Origin: Burkholderiaceae bacterium
GTDB lineage: Bacteria; Pseudomonadota; Gammaproteobacteria; Burkholderiales; Burkholderiaceae
NCBI GenBank assembly: GCA_947455485.1
Contig: CANGNV010000011.1
Coordinates: 1-62,261, forward strand
Direction: 5' to 3'
Length of the DNA stretch: 62,261 nt
Notes under the pieces: generated by a model
The model's input: only the letters and a program-made list of their open reading frames with translations
Databases searched by the model: none
What the model was told of the DNA's origin: nothing
Shown here: in pieces, positions 8,150 through 15,783 of the stretch
Layout of the letters: each line of letters opens with the position of its first letter
Numbering within the stretch: the first letter of the stretch is position 1
Program-made: the position numbers and the translations under genes

Positions 8150-9208
8150 TTACTGCCCTGTCAAAACGTAATGCACTAACTTATGAAGGGTTTCATCTGG
8201 AATATCAGACTGTGGTGGCATTGGGATGGAGCCCCAAACACCAGATCCTCCATTTTTTACCTTCTTGACCAACATGTCTTCCGCACCAGACTGACCCTTG
8301 TATTTAGCTGCCACATCATTTGTAGCGGGACCAACTAGTTTGGTTGCTTGTGCATGGCATGCGGAGCAATTATTGTCTTTAAACAAGTCAGCAGGCGTTT
8401 TTGCCACTTTAGCAGCCGCGGAATGAGTCACTCCGTCAGCGCCAGGCAAAGCCTTTAATGGGGGTTTAGTGGTATCAACACCCACAAATGGGCCAAATGT
8501 ACGGTTTTGTTCTGCCAAGTTACCCTGAGCATTGCGGACCTCAGGCGGCAAACTAGAGCCAACCTGTACAAATTTGACGCAATTGGTCATGCAAGAACTA
8601 CCAGTGACGTCAGGCTTGCCCTTAACATGCCATAAACCAGGCGCCATCACCATACCATTTCGGTTGGGCATACGCTTTTGCACTTCGGCAATATTTTTGT
8701 CCGAGAGAACAAAATCATCAGGCACAACTTCAGCCAAGTTCAAAATGTATGCAACCACAGCAAATGTTTGGTCTACAGTTAAAGATCTAGGCGCATTCCA
8801 AGGCATTGCCCTATAGATAAAGTCCCACAAAGTTGACACAGTTGAAAGGCGCATCATGGTGGTTCTATGTGGTTGCTTATTATCCGATAAGCTAGCCACT
8901 CTGCCGGTCTTGATGTCTTCTTTAGTAGTGCCACCAACTAGTGGTGTAAAGATGTCATTTGATTCACCAAATGATCCGTGACATGCAGCACATTTGCCAT
9001 CCCACACTACTTGACCGTCTGCAACCGAACCAGACCCTTGCGGCAAGCCTTTGAAGTCGGGGCGAACATCAATATCCCAAGCCTTTACTTCAGCCGGAGT
9101 GGCATCTCTGCCAATTCCAGGATATTTACTGGTTTGTGCAAACGCTCCCTGCCCAATGAATAAGGATAGTAGCGCTGCTGCAATGCTAGGTTTAACCAAC
9201 TTGGACAT
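8150..9208 (-). CDS. soxD: SoxD diheme cytochrome c, sulfane dehydrogenase subunit
   Basis: A 352-residue diheme cytochrome c pairing with SoxC. The complex removes six electrons from the SoxY-bound sulfane sulfur, leaving a sulfonate that SoxB releases as sulfate. Heme motifs are CAACH at 73-77 and CSACH at 281-285; a further pair, CMTNC (206, 210), lies between the domains. The start is the ATG at 9208, with a strong GGGAGG ribosome site eight bases before it and a normal signal peptide ending AFA-Q. It overlaps the soxC 3' end by 17 bases. A longer frame reaching 9544 would lie inside soxC. Confidence 0.95.
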   Translation of the reverse strand: MSKLVKPSIAAALLSLFIGQGAFAQTSKYPGIGRDATPAEVKAWDIDVRPDFKGLPQGSGSVADGQVVWDGKCAACHGSFGESNDIFTPLVGGTTKEDIKTGRVASLSDNKQPHRTTMMRLSTVSTLWDFIYRAMPWNAPRSLTVDQTFAVVAYILNLAEVVPDDFVLSDKNIAEVQKRMPNRNGMVMAPGLWHVKGKPDVTGSSCMTNCVKFVQVGSSLPPEVRNAQGNLAEQNRTFGPFVGVDTTKPPLKALPGADGVTHSAAAKVAKTPADLFKDNNCSACHAQATKLVGPATNDVAAKYKGQSGAEDMLVKKVKNGGSGVWGSIPMPPQSDIPDETLHKLVHYVLTGQ

Positions 9209-10589
9209 TGCTAACCTCCCCATTGCTCTCGATTTTCCATGATTGAATCGAATTATTGTGATAGATACCCCTTGAACCACGAACATCGCGCAGGGTCTTA
9301 ATTGCTGGTTGAACATAGCCAGTCTCGTCGGTAGCGCGGGATTGAATGATGGCGGGTGCGCCATCCCAGCTCCAACCAATATTGAAGCGGGTAATAGCTT
9401 TAGAAAGCACTGGAGTCTCCAACCTAGCGGTACGCCAGTTATTGCCACCATCAAACGAAACATCCACCTTCCGGATTTTTCCGCGACCTGACCAAGCCAT
9501 ACCAGAAACGTTATAGAAACCCTTGTCAAGTAATTGCTGTCCACCCGATGGGGTAGTAATCACAGATTTACATTCCTGAATTGAGGTGTATTGACGTTGC
9601 GTGCCGTCTGGCATTAAATCCGCGTATTGGGCAGACTCGTCTTTGGTGCCATAAGGCATATCGCCCAATTCTAGGCGACGTAACCACTTCACCCAGCTCA
9701 CTCCTTGAACGCCTGGAACAACCAAGCGCAATGGGAAGCCATTTTCGGGACGCAACATCTCGCCGTTCATTGCCCATGCAACCATAATCTCATCAATTTG
9801 CTCCATGTTGATAGTGCGATTTTCGCCTGAGCCATCGCTGCCCTCAGCCATGAGGTACTTACCTTTTTTCAGATCAGCACCGCACTCTTCCAAAAGAACA
9901 GAAAGTGGTACGCCAGTAAATTCGCAGCAAGACAACATGCCGTGGGTATATTGAACGGTTGGCACCGCTGAATTACCCCACTCAACCGCAGTATTTGCAC
10001 CGCACTCAATAAAATGAATACGCGATACTGAAGGCAGACGCATCAAGTCAGACATCGTAAAAACACGATTATGTTTCACCAAACCATTAATCATCAAACG
10101 GTGCATGTTGGGATCAATGTTGTACCAACCTTGGTGATGGCGCTCGTAATGTAAACCATTCGGAGTAATAATTCCGAACAAGCTTTGCAAAGGAGCAAAT
10201 GCAACAGAGGCAGCAGACACTCGCGTCAATCCTGGCAACTCACGACGAACCACGTTCGCTTCAAAAATAGATGGTAGGCCATAAGGCATAGTGGCCACGT
10301 TCTTACCAAGAGTAGTTTGCCAAGGCTGCTTTTCTAAAATTGCTGGATCACCCTCAACCGGCATGGTGCCTGCAAATGCTTGTCCAGTCGAAACACCAGC
10401 AGCCGCAGCCGCCATAAAGCTCTTACGCAAAAAGCCACGGCGATTCTCATCTAAGCCATTTTTATTAATGTCAGAAATGAATTCTTTTGACAGAAAATTT
10501 TCTGGCGCCTTTATTAAGCGAGCACGATCAAGAGGTTTCTCAACTGCTGAAACATCTTTTGCACTCAATTCAATTTGATCTTTAGACAT
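9192..10589 (-). CDS. soxC: SoxC molybdenum sulfane dehydrogenase subunit
   Basis: A 465-residue sulfite-oxidase-family molybdoprotein. A long N-region precedes the Tat motif (Arg50-Arg51, RRGFLRKSF), and cleavage is expected near AFA-G (residue 73). The molybdopterin domain includes the ligand-loop cysteine in FIECGAN (Cys196), and the C-terminal part is the dimerisation domain (FDGGNNW, YNVSGMAWSGRG). Presence of SoxCD predicts complete thiosulfate oxidation without sulfur globules. An AGAGG ribosome site precedes the ATG. modBC at 17.9-19.6 kb may supply molybdate for it. Confidence 0.96.
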   Translation of the reverse strand: MSKDQIELSAKDVSAVEKPLDRARLIKAPENFLSKEFISDINKNGLDENRRGFLRKSFMAAAAAGVSTGQAFAGTMPVEGDPAILEKQPWQTTLGKNVATMPYGLPSIFEANVVRRELPGLTRVSAASVAFAPLQSLFGIITPNGLHYERHHQGWYNIDPNMHRLMINGLVKHNRVFTMSDLMRLPSVSRIHFIECGANTAVEWGNSAVPTVQYTHGMLSCCEFTGVPLSVLLEECGADLKKGKYLMAEGSDGSGENRTINMEQIDEIMVAWAMNGEMLRPENGFPLRLVVPGVQGVSWVKWLRRLELGDMPYGTKDESAQYADLMPDGTQRQYTSIQECKSVITTPSGGQQLLDKGFYNVSGMAWSGRGKIRKVDVSFDGGNNWRTARLETPVLSKAITRFNIGWSWDGAPAIIQSRATDETGYVQPAIKTLRDVRGSRGIYHNNSIQSWKIESNGEVSNVQVG

Positions 10590-10626
10590 TTAACCTCTAA
10601 TTAAATTTAATAGATATCGAAAAAAA

Positions 10627-10974
10627 TTAATGTAAATCTTGAGCTATTTTTGCGCAAATCAGCTGACACATGTCCACCGTCCCCTCGTCAGCAATAGCGT
10701 AATAAACAGTCACACCCTCTTTACGTCTAGATAAAATTCCGGCCTTATGCAGCGCCATAAGTTGACGAGAGATATTTGCCTGACTAGAGCCGCATAATGC
10801 AACCACTTCTGAGACAGACTTTTCTCCACCACAAATGGCATACATGATTCTTAAGCGTGAGGATTCAGAGAGGACGCTAAAGTAACTGGCCATTCCGGAA
10901 AATAATTGCTCCATTAACGCAGGGCTTAAATCCTTTGTTACTTCAACCGCTCTTTTTCTCAACACTTTTCTCAT
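10627..10974 (-). CDS. soxR: SoxR-like ArsR-family repressor
   Basis: A winged-helix ArsR-family regulator encoded 37 bases ahead of soxC. Visible: the dimerisation helix ALMEQLFSGMASYFSVLSESSRLRIMYAI, the recognition helix region SSQANISRQLMALHKAGIL and the wing RRKEGVTVYYAI. Cysteines in the ICGGE loop and near the C-terminus (MCQLICAK) are candidates for sensing sulfane sulfur by disulfide or polysulfide bridging, as in SoxR and BigR. I choose the ATG at 10974 (115 residues). A start at 11001 is possible, but neither has a good ribosome site, and an inverted repeat at 10980-11005 fits better as an operator than as coding sequence. Confidence 0.85.
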   Translation of the reverse strand: MRKVLRKRAVEVTKDLSPALMEQLFSGMASYFSVLSESSRLRIMYAICGGEKSVSEVVALCGSSQANISRQLMALHKAGILSRRKEGVTVYYAIADEGTVDMCQLICAKIAQDLH

Positions 10975-10979
10975 TTCGT

Positions 10980-11005
10980 AAATATATGCATATGAACACA
11001 TATTT
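10980..11005. promoter_or_regulatory. candidate operator of the SoxR-like regulator
   Basis: AAATATATG and CACATATTT are 9-base arms matching at eight positions, separated by eight bases, directly upstream of the chosen soxR start. AT-rich imperfect inverted repeats near their own gene are usual ArsR-family operators, so autoregulation and control of soxCD is inferred. Confidence 0.45.
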
Positions 11006-11077
11006 GAACCATTTTTACTGCTTTCTTAAATAGCGATAAACCCTAAATAACAAAGTTCATAAGGCTAAACGTACAAC

Positions 11078-11710
11078 TCAACACTCAATTAAGAGGTTTT
11101 CAGAAAGCCGCTCCATCAAATTTATATTGCAGTGCGTCAAAACAGCATGTTCCCTCGATTCCAATGCGGATTTCAAATCTCCGAGTTCTGCCGAGAGCCC
11201 TTTAATAACGCGATCGCGCTCCCTAATCAGAGTCTCCATATCACGATAGAACAACCTAGTAAATGCAGTAATCCAAGTAGCAACCCTACTCATGCGACCC
11301 ATGATGGCCATATCAAAAAGCCTTAACCTCAACAAGACCTCCTCGGCTTCCTCAAAAGACTCGTCGGTAACCCATTGATTCGTAGTAAAAATTCTGACTG
11401 GCAAGCCCTTTTGATCCAAAGAAATTGCGATCAAATGGCAAAACCTCTCTGGATGATCTGGGTTTCGACTAAATAAGTGGAAATGACCATGCTCATTCTT
11501 GGGCATTTCGTCTGCTGAATGGGCGTGGTAATAAAACTCATAGCCACTCTCCGCATCAATCAAATCATTGCGGGGATAGTGCTGCCATTCTATAAATTCT
11601 TTGGCACCACATAATGCGACTTGACCTAAGGTCAGCCCTTTTTGGGCATAACTCATTTGAATGGCGGAAACCTGCTGGGCCGCCAAACAAAGAGTCGTTT
11701 CAATCGACAT
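11078..11710 (-). CDS. histidine-rich protein of unknown function, partner of NPCGP peptide
   Basis: A 210-residue soluble protein with no signal peptide. I do not recognise a characterised family; it may belong to one of the DUF families common in Burkholderiales. Its middle is unusually rich in histidine: His44, His62 and His64 (YYHAH), His74, 76 and 78 (EHGHFHLF), His86 and His92. This suggests metal binding, with nearby acidic residues Asp52, Glu54 and Glu58. The C-terminal third (about 128-205) is helical with coiled-coil character. It begins 14 bases after the stop of the NPCGP peptide gene with no Shine-Dalgarno site, which suggests translational coupling. soxR follows about 100 bases downstream. 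An enzyme or chaperone acting on the peptide is a hypothesis only. Confidence 0.8.
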   Translation of the reverse strand: MSIETTLCLAAQQVSAIQMSYAQKGLTLGQVALCGAKEFIEWQHYPRNDLIDAESGYEFYYHAHSADEMPKNEHGHFHLFSRNPDHPERFCHLIAISLDQKGLPVRIFTTNQWVTDESFEEAEEVLLRLRLFDMAIMGRMSRVATWITAFTRLFYRDMETLIRERDRVIKGLSAELGDLKSALESREHAVLTHCNINLMERLSENLLIEC

Positions 11711-11724
11711 CGAAAATAACGATA

Positions 11725-11958
11725 TTAATCTGCTGACTTACGCTTCTTTGGGCCACAAGGATTTGATGGTCCGCAAGGATTGGCAGCTTTTTTCTTCGCA
11801 GGTCCACAAGGATTTGAAGCTTCCTTTTTAGGGGCGCAAGGCTTTTTTTGCTCTGCACCAGCGGGTGCTGCTGGAGCATCTGCGGAATGAGCAATAGGAG
11901 CTGAAGCCAGTCCAGCTAATGCAAGCGCTAATGCTGCTACGGTGGATTTCTTGGTCAT
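11725..11958 (-). CDS. secreted Cys-rich peptide with NPCGP repeats
   Basis: A 77-residue small protein: signal peptide (about 1-25, cleavage near AHS-A), an Ala/Pro linker, then a Lys-rich tail carrying four cysteines (41, 51, 62, 67) in a repeated P-C-[AG]-P motif: KPCAPKK, NPCGPAKK, NPCGP, NPCGPKK. No function is assignable by homology from memory. Spaced cysteines in a basic, proline-rich, disordered tail suggest metal (for example copper) or sulfane-sulfur binding, or a ribosomally made, modified peptide. A GAAGGAAGAG ribosome site precedes the ATG. It has its own promoter and is transcribed with the histidine-rich gene after it. Confidence 0.85.
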   Translation of the reverse strand: MTKKSTVAALALALAGLASAPIAHSADAPAAPAGAEQKKPCAPKKEASNPCGPAKKKAANPCGPSNPCGPKKRKSAD

Positions 11959-11995
11959 GGATCTCTTCCTTCTTTATAAATAACTACACGATTGT

Positions 11996-12010
11996 TTGTT
12001 GCGCCAACAA
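11996..12010. promoter_or_regulatory. inverted repeat in the leader of the NPCGP gene
   Basis: TTGTTG-CGC-CAACAA is a perfect 6-bp inverted repeat within the inferred leader, about 38-52 bases before the start codon. It could be a regulator site or a small RNA hairpin. The loop is only three bases and there is no T-run. Confidence 0.3.
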
Positions 12011-12101
12011 GATAACAGGGCAACAGCTCATATATAAACACAAATATGCGTCTTTAAATAGCCCCTTTTACTCGGGAATTACAAATAATATATAACTTTA
12101 T

Positions 12102-12130
12102 ATATTAAAAAAGTTGCTTTCTGGAGTCAA
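12102..12130 (-). promoter_or_regulatory. sigma70-type promoter of the NPCGP peptide gene
   Basis: On the minus strand TTGACT (12125-12130) and TAATAT (12102-12107) are separated by exactly 17 bases, close to the sigma70 consensus. Transcription would start near 12095, giving a leader of about 137 bases before the ATG at 11958. It could also feed soxR and soxCD by readthrough. Confidence 0.65.
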
Positions 12131-12136
12131 GCCATA

Positions 12137-12156
12137 TTCATGATCTAAATCATGAA
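12137..12156. promoter_or_regulatory. 20-bp palindrome upstream of the NPCGP promoter
   Basis: TTCATGATCTAAATCATGAA has perfect 8-base arms around CTAA and lies just upstream of the -35 box, centred near -51. The core ATGAT-N4-ATCAT resembles an FNR/Dnr box (TTGAT-N4-ATCAA) with one change in each half. A dimeric activator site is likely; its regulator is not known. Confidence 0.5.
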
Positions 12157-12174
12157 TGTATGCAGTCATCTAAA

Positions 12175-12203
12175 AATAAAAAACCCCTCACCTAAGCGAG
12201 GGG
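12175..12203 (-). terminator. intrinsic terminator after fadL-like gene
   Basis: CCCCTC and GAGGGG form a 6-bp GC stem around eight bases. On the minus strand it is followed by TTTTTTATTTTTA. It lies about 40 bases after the stop of the outer membrane channel gene and separates that run from the NPCGP promoter. Confidence 0.85.
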
Positions 12204-12244
12204 CTGAGATTAGCCGAAGCTAAAAATAAACAAATACAGGGGTA

Positions 12245-13492
12245 TTAATACTTCCAGCCAAAGGCTAGACCAACAGAGTCTTGATACATAGAGATTTTTG
12301 AGGTGCCGCTATTTCCGCCACCCATATTGTAAGAACCAGTCACAGATTGACTAAATCCGCGAGCATAAAAACCTGAGATCTCATACTCTTTACCAATATA
12401 GTAGGTAGCGCCAATAGAAGCTTGTTGTGTAATGACGCCTGGGGCAAGCACGTTAAACAAGGTTTGCGAACTAGGAATCGGTTGATTATTAAAGTTATAG
12501 CCGACTCGTGCCGCCCAACTTGGATTAATGCGCCAGTTTGCTCCGAGTTTGTAAACGTTAATATTTTGCCAGCCAAAGCCAGCGCCATTAGCAGACCCAA
12601 GTGTTGAGGTGCCCATATTAGAAATTGGGTTCGCAATAGAAGGTACATTTCCGTACTTAATATTTTGATAATCCGCAGCAAGGGTAATATCTTTGGTTGG
12701 ATTAAATGCTAAGCCAGCACCATAGGTCTCAGGAATATCGAATGATCCGCCACCAGCAAATAAGCCGCTATAGCTGCCAAAGCTCGACATACTAATCTTT
12801 GGCTGATAGCGAACACCAACGCTCAAATAATCAGTGAATTTACCAAGCCAACCCAATTGATAACCAAATCCGGTTGAGTTTGAGTTGCCGTTATTGGAGA
12901 CATTTGATGGGCTAGCAGAGTATGAAGAATTTGCAAAATTATTTAGACCTGTTGCAGAGAACGTTTGATTCACATAAATCAAAGTAACACCGAGAGACTG
13001 ACTCTCAATAGGCCTCCAAGACGCAGTAGGGGCAATAAACATCTGCTCTAAATTAACACCTGGGGTTTGATTAGTAAGTTGGTTGAACTGGGGAATCACT
13101 GTTGTGTATTGAGTATTCATACCGCCATTACCAAAGACATTCAAGCCGACAGAAAATTGTTTGTTGATGGCTTTAGTAATACCAAATTCAGGAATCCAGA
13201 AGCTCTTGGTGCCATTACCATCATAATTTGTTGAAACGCCACCCGCGGTAATTGTCGCACTTCTATTTGGCTGGAAATAAGTTACACCCACATCCAAACG
13301 GTCACCAAGAAAGCCAATGCTTGCTGGGTTGCTTGCTGCTGCGAGGGAGTCTTGTGGGAAAGCAATACTTACGCCACCCATACCTTGCGATTGAATACCG
13401 TAACCTGATGCAAAGTAACCGTTGGTTGCGTGTGCACCCGTAGAAATCAAACCACCCAATAACATTGCGCTTGCTATTTTTGCCACCTTCAT
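12245..13492 (-). CDS. FadL/OmpP1/TodX-family outer membrane channel
   Basis: A 415-residue outer membrane beta-barrel protein. The signal peptide ends at AHA-T (residue 22) and the mature chain starts with the typical plug sequence NGYFASGYGIQSQGMGG. Regularly alternating strands follow, with an aromatic C-terminus (FGWKY). FadL-family channels pass hydrophobic compounds such as fatty acids or aromatics. Here the neighbours upstream are sulfur genes, so hydrophobic sulfur compounds are a conceivable substrate; this is inference from context only. The leader contains a near-perfect 20-base direct repeat. Confidence 0.88.
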   Translation of the reverse strand: MKVAKIASAMLLGGLISTGAHATNGYFASGYGIQSQGMGGVSIAFPQDSLAAASNPASIGFLGDRLDVGVTYFQPNRSATITAGGVSTNYDGNGTKSFWIPEFGITKAINKQFSVGLNVFGNGGMNTQYTTVIPQFNQLTNQTPGVNLEQMFIAPTASWRPIESQSLGVTLIYVNQTFSATGLNNFANSSYSASPSNVSNNGNSNSTGFGYQLGWLGKFTDYLSVGVRYQPKISMSSFGSYSGLFAGGGSFDIPETYGAGLAFNPTKDITLAADYQNIKYGNVPSIANPISNMGTSTLGSANGAGFGWQNINVYKLGANWRINPSWAARVGYNFNNQPIPSSQTLFNVLAPGVITQQASIGATYYIGKEYEISGFYARGFSQSVTGSYNMGGGNSGTSKISMYQDSVGLAFGWKY

Positions 13493-13524
13493 TTGAACCC
13501 CTTCTCTTTGGAATTATTGTTTTT

Positions 13525-13568
13525 TACTTCTTACTTTGCTTCTTGCCCTACTTCTTGCTTTGCTTCTT
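13525..13568. repeat. two-unit 20-bp direct repeat in the fadL-like leader
   Basis: TACTTCTTACTTTGCTTCTT (13525-13544) recurs at 13549-13568 with one base changed (A to G), separated by GCCC. On the transcribed strand it is a purine-rich GAAG-type run just upstream of the channel gene. It may be a slippage product or a regulatory RNA element. Confidence 0.6.
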
Positions 13569-13580
13569 CTAAAACACATT

Positions 13581-13613
13581 AAAAAAGCCCGCTGCTATTG
13601 TGGCAACGGGCTT
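13581..13613 (-). terminator. intrinsic terminator after the periplasmic sulfurtransferase
   Basis: AAGCCCG and CGGGCTT form a stem around a 15-base loop. On the minus strand it is followed by TTTTTTAATG. It lies 14 bases after the sulfurtransferase stop and probably separates it from the channel gene. Confidence 0.8.
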
Positions 13614-13626
13614 AGCTGATAACCGA

Positions 13627-14604
13627 TTAATTCAGAGGAACGCCCTCTAATTTATTTCCCTGCTTAGTCCATAAGTACGCTGAACCATCGTAAAGCTGTG
13701 CAGACTTATTGCCTAAGATCTCAGTCAGGATGAACCATGAACCAGATGCGAGGTGACCTGTGTTGCAGTAACTAATTGATGGCTCTTTAGGCTTAATGCC
13801 GTTTGCTTCTAAAACTGCAGCATAAGTTGCTGGCTTTAAGAAATACACCGCACCATTTGCAGAGCGTGACATCAATTCAGGTGCGAAATTTTTTGCGCCT
13901 GGAATATGGCCAAAACCAGCTACGTCAGGTTTTTTGTTAACACCTAGATACTGCATAGGTTGACGTGAATCGATTAATTGAATATTGCCCGATTTAGATG
14001 CCTGAGCAACTTCAGCTGTAGTAGCAATCAAATCCTGGTTGGCCGCTTGAGCAACCCAATTACCGGCAACTGTTGGAGCAGGTGCTGTAGAGAATGCACG
14101 GCCTTCAGCCAACCATCCCGCAAGACCGCCATCCAATACGGCAATATTGCTTTCTCCATACACCTTGAATTGCCAAAAAGCACGCAGGCCTTCATCAACA
14201 TCAGACATATCCTGTCCAATTGGTACGATCACAATCGGCTTGTTGGAATTGATGCCAACAGACTGAATCAACTTCTGAAAGTCTGCTTGTTCTGGAATGA
14301 GGAATTTAGTTTTATCGCCATCCAAAAGACGCTCAACACGCACATCTTTTGAATTCAACAAATGAGAACCTTCAATATGGCCACCGACCTCTACCAACAT
14401 TTTCTTGCCAGTCTTTTTATCCACTTCAAACTCTGGCGCCTTAACAAAGCTCTTTACCAGTCCGGTAACTTCAAGAACTTGAACATCGGCCAAATTACTT
14501 GCCAACCAGTCAGCGCTGACAATCGGACCCGGAAGACCCGCAGCCTGAATTAAGCCTGAGAGGGCAAATAAAATAGATGCCACCATGATTTGAATCTTTT
14601 TCAT
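13627..14604 (-). CDS. periplasmic two-domain sulfurtransferase (rhodanese)
   Basis: A 325-residue exported tandem rhodanese. The signal peptide ends at about IQA-A (residue 21). The N-terminal domain (about 30-180) lacks a catalytic cysteine. The C-terminal domain carries the active loop SYCNTGHLASG with Cys280. These enzymes move sulfane sulfur between thiosulfate or polysulfide and thiol acceptors. I start at the ATG at 14604 because AAAGG precedes it by a normal distance; longer forms begin with TTG or lack a ribosome site. It follows the split YeeE pair, to which it may hand sulfur. Confidence 0.88.
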   Translation of the reverse strand: MKKIQIMVASILFALSGLIQAAGLPGPIVSADWLASNLADVQVLEVTGLVKSFVKAPEFEVDKKTGKKMLVEVGGHIEGSHLLNSKDVRVERLLDGDKTKFLIPEQADFQKLIQSVGINSNKPIVIVPIGQDMSDVDEGLRAFWQFKVYGESNIAVLDGGLAGWLAEGRAFSTAPAPTVAGNWVAQAANQDLIATTAEVAQASKSGNIQLIDSRQPMQYLGVNKKPDVAGFGHIPGAKNFAPELMSRSANGAVYFLKPATYAAVLEANGIKPKEPSISYCNTGHLASGSWFILTEILGNKSAQLYDGSAYLWTKQGNKLEGVPLN

Positions 14605-14647
14605 TTTGTGCCTTTGCATAATGAATTTCAAAAAAACTTCTTATAAC

Positions 14648-15241
14648 TTACTTACGAATCTCGCAGCCGTTCATCGCATCAACCGCCTGAATGGGCCCGC
14701 CCGCCTTCTTTTCCATCCAGGAGCCTAGAATAAAGACGCCAATCGCAGCGCCGATCATGCAAGCATTAATGATGACGTCAGAAGAATTAAGTGCCTCAGG
14801 CAAGGTGCTTGCCTGTACATACTCGCCAGCAGAGGTCAGAAACTCGATACTTCCAAACAGCATGGAGAAAGCCACAGTGCCGATTACTAACCCAATCAAA
14901 AAGATTGCGGCATCTAAACGGCCAGATACAAATCCAACTAAAGAAGTACCTGGGCAGTAGCCGCCGATAGCGAACCCAGCACCAACCAGCGCACCGCCAA
15001 GTGCCGCGGCACCTAAAAAGGCCGGCGGTACAAAAAGTTCTTGTGATGCAACGATACCCATCTTTTCCAGAATCATGAGGCCAACTGCTGTAAATACGAT
15101 TGCAGTGAACATCACTTTAAATACCGACCAATCCGTTAATCGAAATTGAGCAGTCAATTTGCATGGACTACCAAAGCCAGCACGCTCTAGGACAAAACCA
15201 AAAGCACCGCCTAATAATAGGCCTGAAATAATTTCACTCAT
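14648..15241 (-). CDS. YeeE/YedE-family membrane protein (second half of second split pair)
   Basis: A 197-residue membrane protein with about five hydrophobic helices and the signature GGYCPGTSLVGFVSG, the counterpart of GFCPGPALVSLG in the pair at 86-957. An N-terminal cysteine in FGSPCKLTAQFRL is also retained. It overlaps the previous gene by one base, indicating coupled synthesis. Sulfane-sulfur or thiosulfate transport is inferred from the family. The sequence differs clearly from the first pair, so this is not a recent duplication. Confidence 0.85.
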   Translation of the reverse strand: MSEIISGLLLGGAFGFVLERAGFGSPCKLTAQFRLTDWSVFKVMFTAIVFTAVGLMILEKMGIVASQELFVPPAFLGAAALGGALVGAGFAIGGYCPGTSLVGFVSGRLDAAIFLIGLVIGTVAFSMLFGSIEFLTSAGEYVQASTLPEALNSSDVIINACMIGAAIGVFILGSWMEKKAGGPIQAVDAMNGCEIRK

Positions 15242-15783
15242 TAGTGTGACTCCTTCATAAAGCGATTTGCTATCAGACCAACAGCGAAGAAGGTCACTAA
15301 GAATACAAAGCCTGCCAAGCTCAAGGTGGCAGCCCCCGATAAACCTAATCCGCTTGTACAGCCAGCTGAAATTCGAGCACCAAATCCCGCCAAGATACCG
15401 CCACCTAAAGCGGTAAATGGACGACTTGCACCGCCCAAGAAGCGCTTGCCGTCCAATTGAATTCTTAAGCGGTGCGCTAAAAATGCTGAAAGCAAAGCTC
15501 CTAGAGCAACCCCCAGAAATTGCCAGCTAATCCAAGAACTCAGTGGGCTTGCCTCTTCCGCCAAGGGGCCGAGGTAATCATTTGCCAAGGTTGCTTGTGG
15601 AGCCACATGCACGCCTAACCAAGCTGTTAAACGAGTGGTGAAACCCGTCGCCCCCAATCCATGACCGGTAATAACAAAGGTCAGCAATAGAACAACGCCT
15701 AGCAATAAACCAGCTACCAGAGGATTCCAGTATGGCTTGACTTGATTTCCTTGAGAATTTGTACTCACGCTTTTTCTTTTCAC
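15241..15783 (-). CDS. YeeE/YedE-family membrane protein (first half of second split pair)
   Basis: A 180-residue membrane protein. After a short basic N-terminus come hydrophobic segments, a large periplasmic loop (about 50-85) and the signature SAGCTSGLGLSGAATLSLAGF. Together with the next gene it makes one YeeE/YedE transporter. It is downstream of the exported protein at 15939-16844, with about 155 bases between. That gap holds a 10-bp palindrome (ACCCTAGGGT) and inverted AACATT/AATGTT arms, so it may contain a separate promoter. Confidence 0.85.
   Translation of the reverse strand: MKRKSVSTNSQGNQVKPYWNPLVAGLLLGVVLLLTFVITGHGLGATGFTTRLTAWLGVHVAPQATLANDYLGPLAEEASPLSSWISWQFLGVALGALLSAFLAHRLRIQLDGKRFLGGASRPFTALGGGILAGFGARISAGCTSGLGLSGAATLSLAGFVFLVTFFAVGLIANRFMKESH

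Noticed and set aside
9209..9544. A 112-codon in-frame extension of soxD
   Set aside because: It lies inside soxC, would remove the signal peptide from the N-terminus, and the ATG at 9208 has a strong GGGAGG site.
9500..13500. An MNIO (DUF692) or DUF2282-type modifying gene for the NPCGP peptide
   Set aside because: None of the neighbouring proteins resembles these families, so the peptide cannot be called a bufferin or methanobactin on this evidence.
13525..13568. Possible CRISPR-like repeat
   Set aside because: Only two units, four bases between them, no spacers and no cas genes.
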